DNA of 64,000 bases. It comes from Ornithinimicrobium humiphilum. GTDB lineage: Bacteria; Actinomycetota; Actinomycetes; Actinomycetales; Dermatophilaceae. Each line of letters begins with the position of its first letter. Within the stretch, counting starts at the first letter, position 1. Under the pieces are notes generated by a model. The model did no database searches. It saw only the letters and a list, made by a program, of their open reading frames with translations, and was not told where the DNA came from. Made by a program: the position numbers and the translations under genes. Below are positions 1 through 8,887 of this stretch, piece by piece. Location: positions 496,001-560,000 of the forward strand of contig NZ_VFPU01000001.1 of NCBI RefSeq assembly GCF_006716885.1, given 5' to 3'.

Positions 1-189
1 GATCATGCCGCTGGCGTCGCACAGCCCGGGCCCACGCCCGCCGCCCGCCCCCGGGCTGCCGCGTCCTGGTGCCTCCCGATCAGGTGCCCCGCCCATGTCT
101 GCTCCGTCCTGGAGAGGAGTGCCGCTCCTGCGACCGTAGGGCCGGGGCGGGCCGCGTGGCAAGAGGCCCCGCGTGGCAGGCTGGAGGAC

Positions 190-1515
190 ATGACCTCCGA
201 TGCCGCGCAGCCGTTCCCCGCCGACGCCCCCGCCTCCGCCGCCCTGCTCGAGCGGGCCCGGGCGGTCGTGCCGGGAGGGGTCAACTCCCCGGTGCGGGCC
301 TACGGGTCGGTCGGGGGGACGCCGCGCTTCATCGCGCGCGGGGAGGGTCCTTACGTCGTCGACGCCGACGGACGGCGCTACGTCGACCTCGTCTGCTCCT
401 GGGGGCCGATGATCCTCGGGCACGGGCACCCGCAGGTGCGCGAGGCCGTCGCCGGGGCGGCGGCGGAGGGCTTCTCCTTCGGCATGCCGACCGAGCGCGA
501 GGTGCTCCTCGCCGAGGAGATCGTCTCCCGGGTGGAGCCGGTCGAGAGGGTCCGCCTCGTCAGCTCCGGCACCGAGGCCACGATGAGCGCGATCCGCCTG
601 GCCCGCGGCTACACCGGCCGCTCGGTCGTCGTGAAGTTCGCCGGCTGCTACCACGGCCACGTCGACGCCCTGCTGGCCTCGGCCGGCTCGGGCGTGGCCA
701 CCTTCGGGCTGCCCGACAGCCCCGGGGTGCCGGCCAGCGCCGCCGCCGAGACGATCGTGCTGCCCTACAACGACCTGGCCGCCGTGGAGCGCGCCTTCGC
801 CGAGCGGGGATCGGAGATCGCCGCCGTCATCACCGAGGCGGCCCCGGGCAACATGGGCGTCGTCCCGCCCGCGCCGGGCTTCACCGAGGGCCTGCGGCGG
901 ATCACCGCCGAGCACGGGGCGCTGCTGGTCAGCGACGAGGTCATGACCGGCTTCCGCGCCTCCGCGGCCGGGTGGCTGGGGCTCGAGGGCGTGCCGGCCT
1001 CCGGGGCCCCCGACCTGTTCACCTTCGGCAAGGTCATGGGCGGCGGCTTCCCGGCCGCGGCCTTCGGCGGCCGGGCCGACGTGATGGCGATGCTCGCCCC
1101 CGAGGGCCCCGTATACCAGGCCGGCACCCTGTCCGGGAACCCCGTGGCGGCCGCCGCCGGCCTGGCGACCCTGCGGGCCTGCACCCCCGAGGTCTACGCG
1201 CGCCTCGACGTCGTCGCCGACGCCCTGACCGCAGCGGTGACCGAGTCCTTCGGGCGACACGGCATCGCCCACCGCGTCCAGCGCGTGGGCTCGATGTTCA
1301 GCGTCTTCTTCCGCGAGGGCGAGGTGCGCGACTACGACGACGCCCGGCAGCAGGACGCCGAGCGGTTCGGCCGCTTCTTCCACGCGATGCTGCGTCGCGG
1401 CGTGCACCTGCCGCCCTCCTGCTACGAGGTGTGGTTCGTCTCCGCCGCGCACGACGACGCGGCCGTGGAGGCCACGGTGCGGGCCATCGAGGAGTCGGCC
1501 GCCGAGATCGCCTGA
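190..1515 (+). CDS. hemL: glutamate-1-semialdehyde 2,1-aminomutase
   Basis: A 441-residue PLP enzyme of the C5 tetrapyrrole pathway that converts glutamate-1-semialdehyde to 5-aminolevulinate in the cytosol. The protein is full length for the family. The N-terminal [15 protein letters not shown] segment, [15 protein letters not shown], and the PLP-lysine motif [10 protein letters not shown] (Lys281) are all present. A GGAGG ribosome site sits just before ATG 190. Bases 1-189 hold no gene I can support. The cytochrome c maturation genes that follow need heme, so the neighbourhood is functionally coherent, though a 63-base gap separates it from the next gene. No hemB or hemC is visible in the window. 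Confidence 0.97.
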   Translation: MTSDAAQPFPADAPASAALLERARAVVPGGVNSPVRAYGSVGGTPRFIARGEGPYVVDADGRRYVDLVCSWGPMILGHGHPQVREAVAGAAAEGFSFGMPTEREVLLAEEIVSRVEPVERVRLVSSGTEATMSAIRLARGYTGRSVVVKFAGCYHGHVDALLASAGSGVATFGLPDSPGVPASAAAETIVLPYNDLAAVERAFAERGSEIAAVITEAAPGNMGVVPPAPGFTEGLRRITAEHGALLVSDEVMTGFRASAAGWLGLEGVPASGAPDLFTFGKVMGGGFPAAAFGGRADVMAMLAPEGPVYQAGTLSGNPVAAAAGLATLRACTPEVYARLDVVADALTAAVTESFGRHGIAHRVQRVGSMFSVFFREGEVRDYDDARQQDAERFGRFFHAMLRRGVHLPPSCYEVWFVSAAHDDAAVEATVRAIEESAAEIA

Positions 1516-1578
1516 GGTGCCCCGGGGGCCCAGGACGGCCCAGGGAGGTCACAGCCGGCGCATGGGACAATCGAGGGC

Positions 1579-2274
1579 ATGTCCCCCGCCCGTGAGCCGC
1601 AGGCCCTCCCGGACGGCACCCCGGTGACCGTCGTGCACGTCATCCGGCACGGGGAGGTCCACAACCCCGGCGGCGTGCTCTACGGCCGCCTGCCCGGCTA
1701 CCGCCTCTCCGAGCGCGGCCGTCAGATGGCGCAGGCCACCGCCGACTCCCTCACCGACCGTGACATCGTCGCCGTCGTGGCCTCGCCGCTCGAGCGTGCC
1801 CAGGAGACCGCGGCCCCCATCGCGGCCGCCCACGGTCTCGAGGTCGGCGTCGACGACCGCCTCGTCGAGTCCGCCAACCACTTCGAGGGCCTGTCGGTCG
1901 GCCAGGGGGAGGGGGCGCTGTGGCGTCCCCGCCACTGGAAGGCCTACACCAACCCCTTCACCCCCTCCTGGGGCGAGCCCTACGCGCAGATCGCCGAGCG
2001 CATGCTCGCGGCGCTCGAGGACGCCCGGGCCGGCGCCGAGGGGCACGAGGCCGTGCTCGTCAGCCACCAGCTGCCGGTCTGGACGCTGCGCCGTGCCCTG
2101 GAGCGCAAGCGGCTCTGGCACCACCCCCGCCACCGCGAGTGCACCCTCGCGTCGGTGACCAGCGTGCTCTTCCACGGCCCCACCCCGGTCGACATCTCCT
2201 ACGCCGAGCCCGCCGCGCACCTGCTGCCCGGCGCCCTCGACGTCACCGGCACCTCCACCGAGGTGATCGGGTGA
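1579..2274 (+). CDS. histidine phosphatase family protein
   Basis: A 231-residue branch-1 histidine phosphatase (phosphoglycerate-mutase-like fold). The RHG catalytic motif is at residues 23-25 (VIRHGEVHNP), an SPLERAQETA segment gives the second conserved arginine, and VLVSHQLPVW carries the second catalytic histidine. The family transfers phosphate through a phospho-histidine intermediate; the substrate cannot be told from sequence. The stop overlaps the GTG of the ResA-like gene, so it is probably the first gene of the cytochrome c biogenesis operon, a common order in actinobacteria. It is unlikely to be the glycolytic mutase because it lacks the usual dPGM length and flanking motifs. Confidence 0.9.
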   Translation: MSPAREPQALPDGTPVTVVHVIRHGEVHNPGGVLYGRLPGYRLSERGRQMAQATADSLTDRDIVAVVASPLERAQETAAPIAAAHGLEVGVDDRLVESANHFEGLSVGQGEGALWRPRHWKAYTNPFTPSWGEPYAQIAERMLAALEDARAGAEGHEAVLVSHQLPVWTLRRALERKRLWHHPRHRECTLASVTSVLFHGPTPVDISYAEPAAHLLPGALDVTGTSTEVIG

Positions 2275-2876
2275 CCACCTCCGCGTGGCGCCGCACCGTC
2301 GGCGCGCTCGCCGCCTCCGCGCTGCTCCTCGCCGGCTGCGGCGGCGACGGCGACTCCATCAACGACCAGATGCGCTCGGGCGACCAGAAGGGCTACGTCG
2401 CGGGTGACGGCACCGTCCAGGCGCTCGCCCCGGACGAACGCACGACCGTCCTCACCCTCGAGGGCACGACGCTCGAGGACGAGCCCTGGTCCTCCACCGA
2501 CCACCTCGGCGAGGTCGTCGTCATCAACGTCTGGGGCTCCTGGTGCGGGCCCTGCATCCAGGAGACGCCCGACCTGGAGGAGGTCGCCACCGCCTTCGCC
2601 GAGGCCGGCGAGCCGGTGCAGTTCATCGGCGTCAACAGCCGCGACTCGGTGCCCAGCGCGCTGGCCTTCCAGCAGAAGTACGACGTCTCCTACCCCTCCC
2701 TCCAGGACGACGGCGGCCGCACCCGCGCCCAGCTGGAGGGGCTCGCGGTCGCGACGCCGACGACGATGGTGCTCGATCCCGAGGGCCGCCTGGCCGCGCG
2801 CGTGAGCGGCCCGGTCGAGGCCTCGACGCTGCGTGGGCTCGTCGAGGACGTGCTCGCCGGGGACGGGGCCCGGTGA
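2271..2876 (+). CDS. TlpA/ResA-like thioredoxin-fold lipoprotein
   Basis: A 201-residue exported thiol-disulfide oxidoreductase. Residues 1-23 form a lipoprotein signal ending in the lipobox LLAGC with Cys23 as the lipidated residue. The thioredoxin active site is WCGPC at residues 91-95, followed by the cis-proline region (VATPTTMV). GTG 2271 was chosen because it overlaps the previous stop as GTGA and gives the signal peptide its natural start. In system II cytochrome c assembly, ResA keeps apocytochrome CXXCH cysteines reduced outside the membrane and receives electrons from CcdA, which is the very next gene, also joined by a GTGA overlap. Confidence 0.93.
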   Translation: MTTSAWRRTVGALAASALLLAGCGGDGDSINDQMRSGDQKGYVAGDGTVQALAPDERTTVLTLEGTTLEDEPWSSTDHLGEVVVINVWGSWCGPCIQETPDLEEVATAFAEAGEPVQFIGVNSRDSVPSALAFQQKYDVSYPSLQDDGGRTRAQLEGLAVATPTTMVLDPEGRLAARVSGPVEASTLRGLVEDVLAGDGAR

Positions 2877-3607
2877 GCGAGCTCGTCCTCTCGGGGCCGC
2901 TGCTCGGGGCGGTCCTCGTCGCCGCCCTCGCGGGGCTGGTCTCCTTCGCATCCCCGTGCGTGCTGCCCCTCGTGCCGGGCTTCCTCGGCTACGTCGGGGG
3001 TATGACGTCCACCGGCACCTCCTCGCGCCGCCGCCTCGTCGGGGGCGCGTTGCTGTTCGTGCTCGGCTTCACCGTCGTCTTCCTGCTCATGAGCGTGGCC
3101 ATCTCCTCCGTCGGCCTGGCGCTGACCGAGCACCAGGGCCTGCTGCTGCGCGTCGCCGGCGGCGTCGTGATCGCCCTGGGCCTGGTCATGCTCCTGCAGC
3201 CCGGTGCCCGGTGGCAGGTGCGCTGGCGCCCCGCCGCCGGCCTGGCCGGGGCCCCGCTGCTCGGGGTCGCCTTCGGCCTCGGCTTCAGCGCCTGCACCGG
3301 CCCGGCGCTCGCCGCGATCCAGACGCTGGGCACCTCGATCCTGCCGGGCGACGACCAGCTGTGGCGGGCGCTCGTGCTGGGCACGGCATACAGCCTGGGC
3401 CTGGGGCTCCCCTTCCTCCTCGTGGCCGCCGGGCTGGGCTGGGTGACCCGCGCCTCGCGCTGGCTGCGCGACCACTACCTCGTCGTGCAGCGCGTCGGGG
3501 GCGGCCTGCTCGTGCTCCTCGGCCTGCTCATGCTGCTCGGCGTGTGGGCCGAGGCGACCGCGTGGGTGCAGACCCGCCTGACCGACAACTTCACGACGGT
3601 GATCTGA
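2873..3607 (+). CDS. ccdA: cytochrome c biogenesis protein CcdA
   Basis: A 244-residue polytopic membrane protein that carries electrons from cytoplasmic thioredoxin across the membrane to the ResA-like partner. The two conserved redox cysteines are visible: Cys29 in SFASPCVLPLVPG and Cys141 in GFSACTGP. About six hydrophobic segments span the protein, which matches the short CcdA form rather than full DsbD. GTG 2873 overlaps the upstream stop and puts the first membrane segment at the N-terminus. It lies one base before resB, inside a tightly packed ResA-CcdA-ResB-CcsB operon. Confidence 0.95.
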   Translation: MSELVLSGPLLGAVLVAALAGLVSFASPCVLPLVPGFLGYVGGMTSTGTSSRRRLVGGALLFVLGFTVVFLLMSVAISSVGLALTEHQGLLLRVAGGVVIALGLVMLLQPGARWQVRWRPAAGLAGAPLLGVAFGLGFSACTGPALAAIQTLGTSILPGDDQLWRALVLGTAYSLGLGLPFLLVAAGLGWVTRASRWLRDHYLVVQRVGGGLLVLLGLLMLLGVWAEATAWVQTRLTDNFTTVI

Positions 3608-3608
3608 C

Positions 3609-5255
3609 ATGGCCGAGACCCGCACGCCCGAGCGCATCGAGCCCAGCTATCCCAAGGACCGCACCGCCCTCGGCGGGCCGCGGCTCGGCCTCGTCGGCTG
3701 GCTCCGCTGGATCTGGCGCCAGCTCACCAGCATGCGCACCGCGCTCGCCCTCCTCCTGCTGCTGGCGGTCGCGGCGATCCCCGGCTCGATCTTCCCGCAG
3801 CGCGGCGTCGACCCCGTGCGCGTGCGGCGCTACCTCGAGGACAACCCCGACGTCGGGCCGTGGCTCGACCGGATCGGGATGTTCGACGTCTACTCCTCGC
3901 CGTGGTTCGCCTCCATCTACCTGCTGCTGATGATCAGCCTCGTCGGCTGCATCCTGCCCCGCAGCCGCCAGCACCTGGACGCGATGCGGGCCGAGCCGCC
4001 GAAGGCCCCCTCCCGGCTGACGCGGATGCCGGTGCACCGCACCGCCGTCGTCGACGCCGACCCGGCGGAGGTGGTGGCCGCGGCCCGCGCCGAGCTGGGC
4101 CGCCGCCGCTTCCGGTTGCGGGCCGAGGACGACGGCGAGCTGGTCGTCTCGGGGGAGAAGGGCTACCTCAAGGAGACCGGCAACCTGCTCTTCCACCTGG
4201 CGATCCTCGGCGTGATCGTCTCGGTCGCGGTCGGCCACCTCTTCGGCTGGCGCGGCGAGATCATCGTCAAGGAGGGCGAGACCGTCACCACCGGGGCCAG
4301 CGCCTTCGACACCCTGCACCTCGGCCCGCTCGTCGACCCCGACGACATCCCGGTCTTCTCCCTCCGCCTGAACGACCTCGACGTGCAGTTCGAGGCCGTG
4401 GCCGAGGGCGCGCAGTTCGGCCAGCCGCGGGTCTTCGAGGGCGTCGCCACCGTGCAGGAGGGCCTCGACGGCGCGGTCCGCACCGTCGACTTCGCGGTCA
4501 ACGACCCGCTGCACGTCGGCGGCACCTCGATCTTCCTGCTCGGCAACGGCTACGCGCCCGTGGTCACCGTGCGCGACGCCGAGGGCGAGATCCTCTTCAG
4601 CGACGCCGTCACCTTCCTGCCGCAGGACAACGTCTACTCCTCCGAGGGCGTCATCAAGGTGCCGGGCGCCGACCCCTCGCTGGGCTTCGTCGGCGGCTTC
4701 CTGCCCACGCTGACCTTCGACCCCGAGATCGGCCCGACCTCCTCCTTCCCCGGCCTCGTCGACCCGGCCCTCGTGCTGGCGGTCTTCGAGGGCGACCTCT
4801 ACCCCGAGGGCCGGCCGCAGTCGGTCTTCTCGCTCGACACCGACTCGATGGAGCAGGTGATGCAGGACGACGGCACCCCGGTCAGCCTGCTCATCCGTCC
4901 CGGCGACGAGCTGGAGCTCGCGGGCGACCGCGGCTCGATCGAGCTCGAGACCGTGATCCGCTGGGGCGGCCTGATGGTCCGCCACGACCCTGGCCGGTTG
5001 CCGGCGCTCGCCTTCGCCGGCATCGCGCTGCTCGGCCTGGGCCTCATGCTCGGCGTCCGTCGCCGCCGCGTCTTCGTCCGGGTGGCCCCGGGCACCGCGG
5101 ACGCGGACGGCGCCGGCGCACGTCATACTGAAGTGACCGTCGCAGGCCTGCCCAAGGGCACCGACCCCGGGCTCGAGGAGCTCGTCGAGCAGGTCCTCGC
5201 ACGGACGGCGGCCGCCTGCGGCGGGCGCACCGGAACAGACAAGGACGACGAATGA
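3609..5255 (+). CDS. resB: cytochrome c biogenesis protein ResB
   Basis: A 548-residue membrane protein, the ResB half of the system II heme lyase/heme exporter. Membrane helices are near residues 35-60, 95-115 and 190-215, and a last one near 455-480 follows a large extracytoplasmic region. The WRQLTSMRTALALLLLLAVAAIPGS start and the IFPQRGVDP segment are typical of actinobacterial ResB. It starts one base after ccdA and its stop overlaps the ATG of ccsB, so translation is coupled. A likely charged, low-conservation tail of about 60 residues follows the final helix. Confidence 0.95.
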   Translation: MAETRTPERIEPSYPKDRTALGGPRLGLVGWLRWIWRQLTSMRTALALLLLLAVAAIPGSIFPQRGVDPVRVRRYLEDNPDVGPWLDRIGMFDVYSSPWFASIYLLLMISLVGCILPRSRQHLDAMRAEPPKAPSRLTRMPVHRTAVVDADPAEVVAAARAELGRRRFRLRAEDDGELVVSGEKGYLKETGNLLFHLAILGVIVSVAVGHLFGWRGEIIVKEGETVTTGASAFDTLHLGPLVDPDDIPVFSLRLNDLDVQFEAVAEGAQFGQPRVFEGVATVQEGLDGAVRTVDFAVNDPLHVGGTSIFLLGNGYAPVVTVRDAEGEILFSDAVTFLPQDNVYSSEGVIKVPGADPSLGFVGGFLPTLTFDPEIGPTSSFPGLVDPALVLAVFEGDLYPEGRPQSVFSLDTDSMEQVMQDDGTPVSLLIRPGDELELAGDRGSIELETVIRWGGLMVRHDPGRLPALAFAGIALLGLGLMLGVRRRRVFVRVAPGTADADGAGARHTEVTVAGLPKGTDPGLEELVEQVLARTAAACGGRTGTDKDDE

Positions 5256-6226
5256 CGAACACCACGCTCGCCATGGCCTCCGACTACTTCGCCTGGGCCG
5301 CGATGGTCGTGCTGGCCCTCGCCATGGTGGCCTTCTCGGCGCACCTGGCGGTCACGGGTGCCACGCGCGAACGCCGCGTCGACCGCGAGCGCACCCCGGT
5401 GGCGGTCGGCGCCGGCGCTCCTGCTCCTGCGACGGACGACCCGTCCGTCGACGACGTGCCGGCCGGTCGCACCCCGACCCGGCGCTGGGGTGTGATCGGG
5501 CTGCAGCTGACCTGGCTGGCCACCCTGGCGGTCGTCGGGGCCACGGCGCTGCGCGGCCTGTCCGTCGGGCGCGCGCCGCTGGGCAACATGTACGAGTTCA
5601 CGCTCTTCACCGTGTCCTTCGTGCTCGTCGTCTTCTCGGTGTGGAGCCTGCGCAAGGACCGGCTGTGGCTGGGTGCCTTCGTGGTGCTGCCCTCCCTCGT
5701 CTTCCTCGGCGCCGCCAAGCTGGCGTGGTACACCGAGGCCTCGCAGCTCATGCCGGCGCTCAACAGCATCTGGCTGGTCATCCACGTCGTCGTCGCCACG
5801 CTCTCCGTCGCGCTCTTCACCATCGGCGCCGCGATCGGTGTCGCCTACCTGGCCAAGGACAGCTCCGAGCAGGGCGGCCGCGAGCTGCGCTGGTTGCGGG
5901 CCCTGCCGCCGGCCCGCAGCCTGGAGCAGCTGACCTACGGCATCCACATCGTGGCCTTCCCGCTGTGGACCTTCACGGTCATCGCGGGCGCCATCTGGGC
6001 CGAGCAGGCCTGGGGCCGCTACTGGGGCTGGGACCCCAAGGAGACCTGGAGCTTCGTCATCTGGGCCGTCTACGCCGGCTACCTGCACGCCCGCGCCACG
6101 ACCGGCTGGTCGACCCGTCGTTCCACGTGGGTCGCGCTGGCGGGCTTCGCCTGCATCATCATCAACTACACCGTCGTCAACCTGCTCATGACCGGCCTGC
6201 ACAGCTACTCCGGGGTCAGCTCGTGA
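5252..6226 (+). CDS. ccsB: cytochrome c biogenesis protein CcsB (ResC), heme lyase subunit
   Basis: A 324-residue integral membrane protein, the CcsA/ResC partner of ResB that binds heme and delivers it to apocytochrome c outside the membrane. The tryptophan-rich WWD signature is clear in WGRYWGWDPKETWSF near residue 255, followed by HARATTGW. The N-terminal half holds several helices and a proline/alanine-rich cytoplasmic loop near residues 45-75. The ATG overlaps the resB stop (ATGA). Together with the three preceding genes it completes a system II apparatus, implying c-type cytochromes such as those of a bc1-aa3 branch (known for actinobacteria, not shown here). Confidence 0.95.
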   Translation: MTNTTLAMASDYFAWAAMVVLALAMVAFSAHLAVTGATRERRVDRERTPVAVGAGAPAPATDDPSVDDVPAGRTPTRRWGVIGLQLTWLATLAVVGATALRGLSVGRAPLGNMYEFTLFTVSFVLVVFSVWSLRKDRLWLGAFVVLPSLVFLGAAKLAWYTEASQLMPALNSIWLVIHVVVATLSVALFTIGAAIGVAYLAKDSSEQGGRELRWLRALPPARSLEQLTYGIHIVAFPLWTFTVIAGAIWAEQAWGRYWGWDPKETWSFVIWAVYAGYLHARATTGWSTRRSTWVALAGFACIIINYTVVNLLMTGLHSYSGVSS

Positions 6227-6471
6227 TCGCGTTCCGCTACACCGTGATGCGGCTGATGATCTTCGCCGGCTTCGTCGCGGTCCTCATGCTGGTCCGGGTG
6301 CCGGTGCCGTGGGCGGTCGTCGGCGGCGCGCTGCTGTCGATGGTCGTCTCCTACTTCCTGCTCGCGCGCGACCGCGACCAGATCGCCGCGGGGTTGGAGC
6401 GCCGGGTCGAGGCCCGCACCGCCCGCCGCCGCGCGCGGCTGGAGGAGGAGCGGATCGCCGAGGAGGAGTAA
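6223..6471 (+). CDS. DUF4229 small membrane protein
   Basis: An 82-residue protein with two membrane helices (about residues 8-22 and 27-46) and a strongly charged C-terminal tail rich in Arg and Glu (LERRVEARTARRRARLEEERIAEEE). It matches the actinobacterial DUF4229 family by size and shape. GTG 6223 overlaps the ccsB stop, which fixes the start. Its function is unknown; position at the end of the cytochrome c operon and opposite menA is common in related genomes, so a respiratory membrane role is possible but only inferred. Confidence 0.8.
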   Translation: MIAFRYTVMRLMIFAGFVAVLMLVRVPVPWAVVGGALLSMVVSYFLLARDRDQIAAGLERRVEARTARRRARLEEERIAEEE

Positions 6472-6480
6472 GGGGGCCCG

Positions 6481-7365
6481 TCAGGCGACGGCCGGCGCGA
6501 CCGCCAGGCCCACCGACAGGAGGACGCCGAAGGCGAGCTGCAGCAGGCCGGTCTGCACGAGCGCCGGGATGAGCGCGCGCCCCATGGCTCCGCCACGGAC
6601 GACCTTGAGCGGGCGCAGCGCGAGCGGGGCGGCCAGCAGGCCGAGCAGCGCGGTCCAGTGCGCGATCGCGGCCACGAGCACGAGGACGAACGCGCCGACG
6701 ACCAGCCCGGTGTAGAGCGCGCGGGTCCGCTGCGCACCCAGCCGCACGGCCAGCGTGCGCTTGCCGACCTCGCGGTCGCCGTCGATGTCACGCAGGTTGT
6801 TGGTCACGAGGATCGCGCAGGGCAGCAGGCCCATGGCCACCGCGCCGGCGATCGTGGCGAGGTCCACGGCGTGCGCCTGGGTCCACGTCGTGCCGAGCAC
6901 GGCGACCAGGCCGAAGAAGACGAAGACCATGACCTCGCCGAGGCCCCGGTAGCCGTAGGGGTTCTCGCCGCCGGTGTAGTGCCAGGCCGCCCACAGCGAG
7001 GCGAGACCGACGAGCAGCAGGAGCCAGGTGCCCGAGAGCGCCACCAGCGCCAGACCCGCCACCGAGGCCGCGAAGAAGCAGGCGAAGGCCGCGGCCTTGA
7101 CGTTGGCCGGATCGGCCAGCTGCTGCCCGACGAGCCGCACCGGCCCGACGCGGTCCTCGTCGGTGCCGCGGATGCCGTCGGAGTAGTCGTTGGCGTAGTT
7201 GACCCCGACCTGGAAGCCCAGCGCCACGACGAGCGCGAGGAGGCCGAGGGCGAGGTTGGAGCGGCCGAGGGCGTGCGCGGAGGCGGTGCCCACGAGCACG
7301 GGGGTGACGGCGGCGGGGAGCGTGCGGGGACGCGCCCCCTCGATCCACTGGGCGAGGGTTGCCAA
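6481..7365 (-). CDS. menA: 1,4-dihydroxy-2-naphthoate polyprenyltransferase
   Basis: A 294-residue UbiA-superfamily membrane prenyltransferase that joins a polyprenyl chain to 1,4-dihydroxy-2-naphthoate to make demethylmenaquinone. The first Asp-rich motif is NYANDYSDGIRGTDEDR, binding Mg-diphosphate, and the second is NNLRDIDGDREVGKRTLAVRLG. Eight or nine hydrophobic segments span the rest. The N-terminal IEGARPRTLPAAVTPVLVG is typical of MenA. It stands 10 bases tail-to-tail from the DUF4229 gene and is the last gene of a minus-strand run that also contains menE and menB. Confidence 0.96.
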   Translation of the reverse strand: MATLAQWIEGARPRTLPAAVTPVLVGTASAHALGRSNLALGLLALVVALGFQVGVNYANDYSDGIRGTDEDRVGPVRLVGQQLADPANVKAAAFACFFAASVAGLALVALSGTWLLLLVGLASLWAAWHYTGGENPYGYRGLGEVMVFVFFGLVAVLGTTWTQAHAVDLATIAGAVAMGLLPCAILVTNNLRDIDGDREVGKRTLAVRLGAQRTRALYTGLVVGAFVLVLVAAIAHWTALLGLLAAPLALRPLKVVRGGAMGRALIPALVQTGLLQLAFGVLLSVGLAVAPAVA

Positions 7366-7377
7366 GTCGTGAGTCCT

Positions 7378-7650
7378 TTACAGGCCCTTGAGGAAGTCCG
7401 GGTCGTCGTCCGGGCCGAGCGGCCCGCGCGGGGGACCGCCGCGACGGGGACGGAAGATGGTCTCCAGGATGCTGACGGGCCGCCCGGCGATGAGCCACGC
7501 CCCGCCTCCCACGAGCGGGAAGAGCAGGATCATGACGAGCCAGAGCGGCTTCGGGATGCCCCGGACCTCGGAGTCGTCCGTCTGCACGGCGTCGACGACG
7601 CAGTAGATCGTGAAGGCGAGCAGCGCGACGGCAGCGATCACGCGGGGCAC
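7378..7650 (-). CDS. PLDc N-terminal-domain small membrane protein
   Basis: A 90-residue membrane protein whose N-terminal 60 residues match the PLDc_N (phospholipase D nuclease N-terminal) module: two helices separated by an acidic loop, then PLWLVMILLFPLVGGGAWLIAGRP. No phospholipase HKD motif follows, so it is the stand-alone form common in actinobacteria next to men genes. Several in-frame GTGs are possible; the one at 7650 has a GGAGGAG site at good distance, while the next upstream is too close to it. The C-terminal tail is charged and ends in PDFLKGL, also recurrent in this group. Function unknown. Confidence 0.8.
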   Translation of the reverse strand: MPRVIAAVALLAFTIYCVVDAVQTDDSEVRGIPKPLWLVMILLFPLVGGGAWLIAGRPVSILETIFRPRRGGPPRGPLGPDDDPDFLKGL

Positions 7651-7765
7651 GGGCACTCCTCCTCCGGACGGGGCGGCTGCGTCCATTCTGCCACCGTCGA
7701 GGGGGTGGTCCGGCCCGCGTCGTCCCCGGTCATCGCGTCGGCTCCGCCCGGCAGGCCGGCCGCCG

Positions 7766-8887
7766 TCACCGGGCCAGCTCGGCGCGGGCGGCGGCGCGGT
7801 CGGGCTTGCCCGGCCCGAGCAGGGGTATGGCGTCGCGCCAGACGAGCCGGCGCGGCCGGGCGTGCGCGGGGATCAGGTCGGTCAGGGCCGAGCGGACCTC
7901 CGCCAGCGAGGGCGTGACGGCGGGGTCGCGGGGGACGAGCACGGCGGCCACGACCGAGCCCCACTCCGGGTCAGGCACCCCGACGACGAGCGCGTCGGCG
8001 ACCGCGTCGAGGCGGCGCAGGGCGTGCTCCACGTCGCGCGGCTCCACCTTGTGGCCACCGGTGTTGATCACGTCGTCGACCCGGCCGAGCACGTGCAGCC
8101 GGTCGTCGCGCCACGCGCCGCGGTCGTCGGTGAGGAACCACCGGTCTCCACCGTCGGGGGAGAAGCGGGACGCGGTGAGCCCCTCGTCGCCCACGTAGCC
8201 CTCGGCCACGACCGGGCCGCCGAGGCTCAACCGGCCGTCGTCGGGGTCGAGCCGCACCCGGACGCCCGGCAGCGGGACGCCGTCGTAGACGCAGCCGCCC
8301 GCGGTCTCGCTCATCCCGTAGGTCGTCACCACCCGGGTGACCTCCCGGGCGCGCTCGAGCAGGCCGGGGTCGGCGGCCGCACCGCCGAGCAGCACCACGT
8401 CCAGCGTGCGCAGCGCCGCGACCCCGACGGGGTCGTCCAGCAGGCGCGACAGCATGGTCGGCACGAGCGAGGTGAGCCGCAGCCCGCTGCCGGCGCCGAG
8501 CCGCGCGACGGCCTCGGCGAAGGCCGGCGCGGCGAACGGCATACCCGGGGCGGTGGTGACGACCGCCGGCTCGGTGCCGGCGAGGGCCGAGCGTGCCAGC
8601 ACCTGCAGGCCCGCGACGTGATGGGTGGGCAGTGCGAGGACCCAGCGGCCGGAGCCGCCGAGGACCTGGGCGGTCGCCTCGCCGGACGCCCGGAGCGCGG
8701 CGGCGCCGATCCGCACCCGCTTGGGGGTGCCGGACGAGCCCGAGGTCGCCAGCACCACGGCCGACGGCCCGCCCTCCGTGCCCCTCAGCAGCGCGGTGAG
8801 CTCCGGAGCCAGCTGCTGCCAGGTCGCGCCGGGAGGCACGACCAGGTCGTCGGGCCGGATCCCGGCCGCGGGGACCGGCCCGCTCAC
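7766..8887 (-). CDS. menE: o-succinylbenzoate--CoA ligase
   Basis: A 373-residue AMP-forming acyl-CoA synthetase that activates o-succinylbenzoate in menaquinone synthesis. The P-loop-like motif is LATSGSSGTPKRV near residue 50; later motifs are TYGMSETAGG, the acidic hinge region LTDDRGAWRDDRLHVLGRVDDVI, and the catalytic lysine region LLGPGKPDRAA at the C-terminus. It is shorter than general acyl-CoA ligases, as actinobacterial MenE is. GTG 8887 overlaps the stop of the lipoprotein gene as GTGA, which decides this start over longer in-frame options. Neighbouring menA, menB and menC support the assignment. Confidence 0.93.
   Translation of the reverse strand: MSGPVPAAGIRPDDLVVPPGATWQQLAPELTALLRGTEGGPSAVVLATSGSSGTPKRVRIGAAALRASGEATAQVLGGSGRWVLALPTHHVAGLQVLARSALAGTEPAVVTTAPGMPFAAPAFAEAVARLGAGSGLRLTSLVPTMLSRLLDDPVGVAALRTLDVVLLGGAAADPGLLERAREVTRVVTTYGMSETAGGCVYDGVPLPGVRVRLDPDDGRLSLGGPVVAEGYVGDEGLTASRFSPDGGDRWFLTDDRGAWRDDRLHVLGRVDDVINTGGHKVEPRDVEHALRRLDAVADALVVGVPDPEWGSVVAAVLVPRDPAVTPSLAEVRSALTDLIPAHARPRRLVWRDAIPLLGPGKPDRAAARAELAR

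Noticed and set aside
1..189. Small ORF upstream of hemL
   Set aside because: Only antisense/out-of-frame low-complexity frames; no ribosome site or family match.
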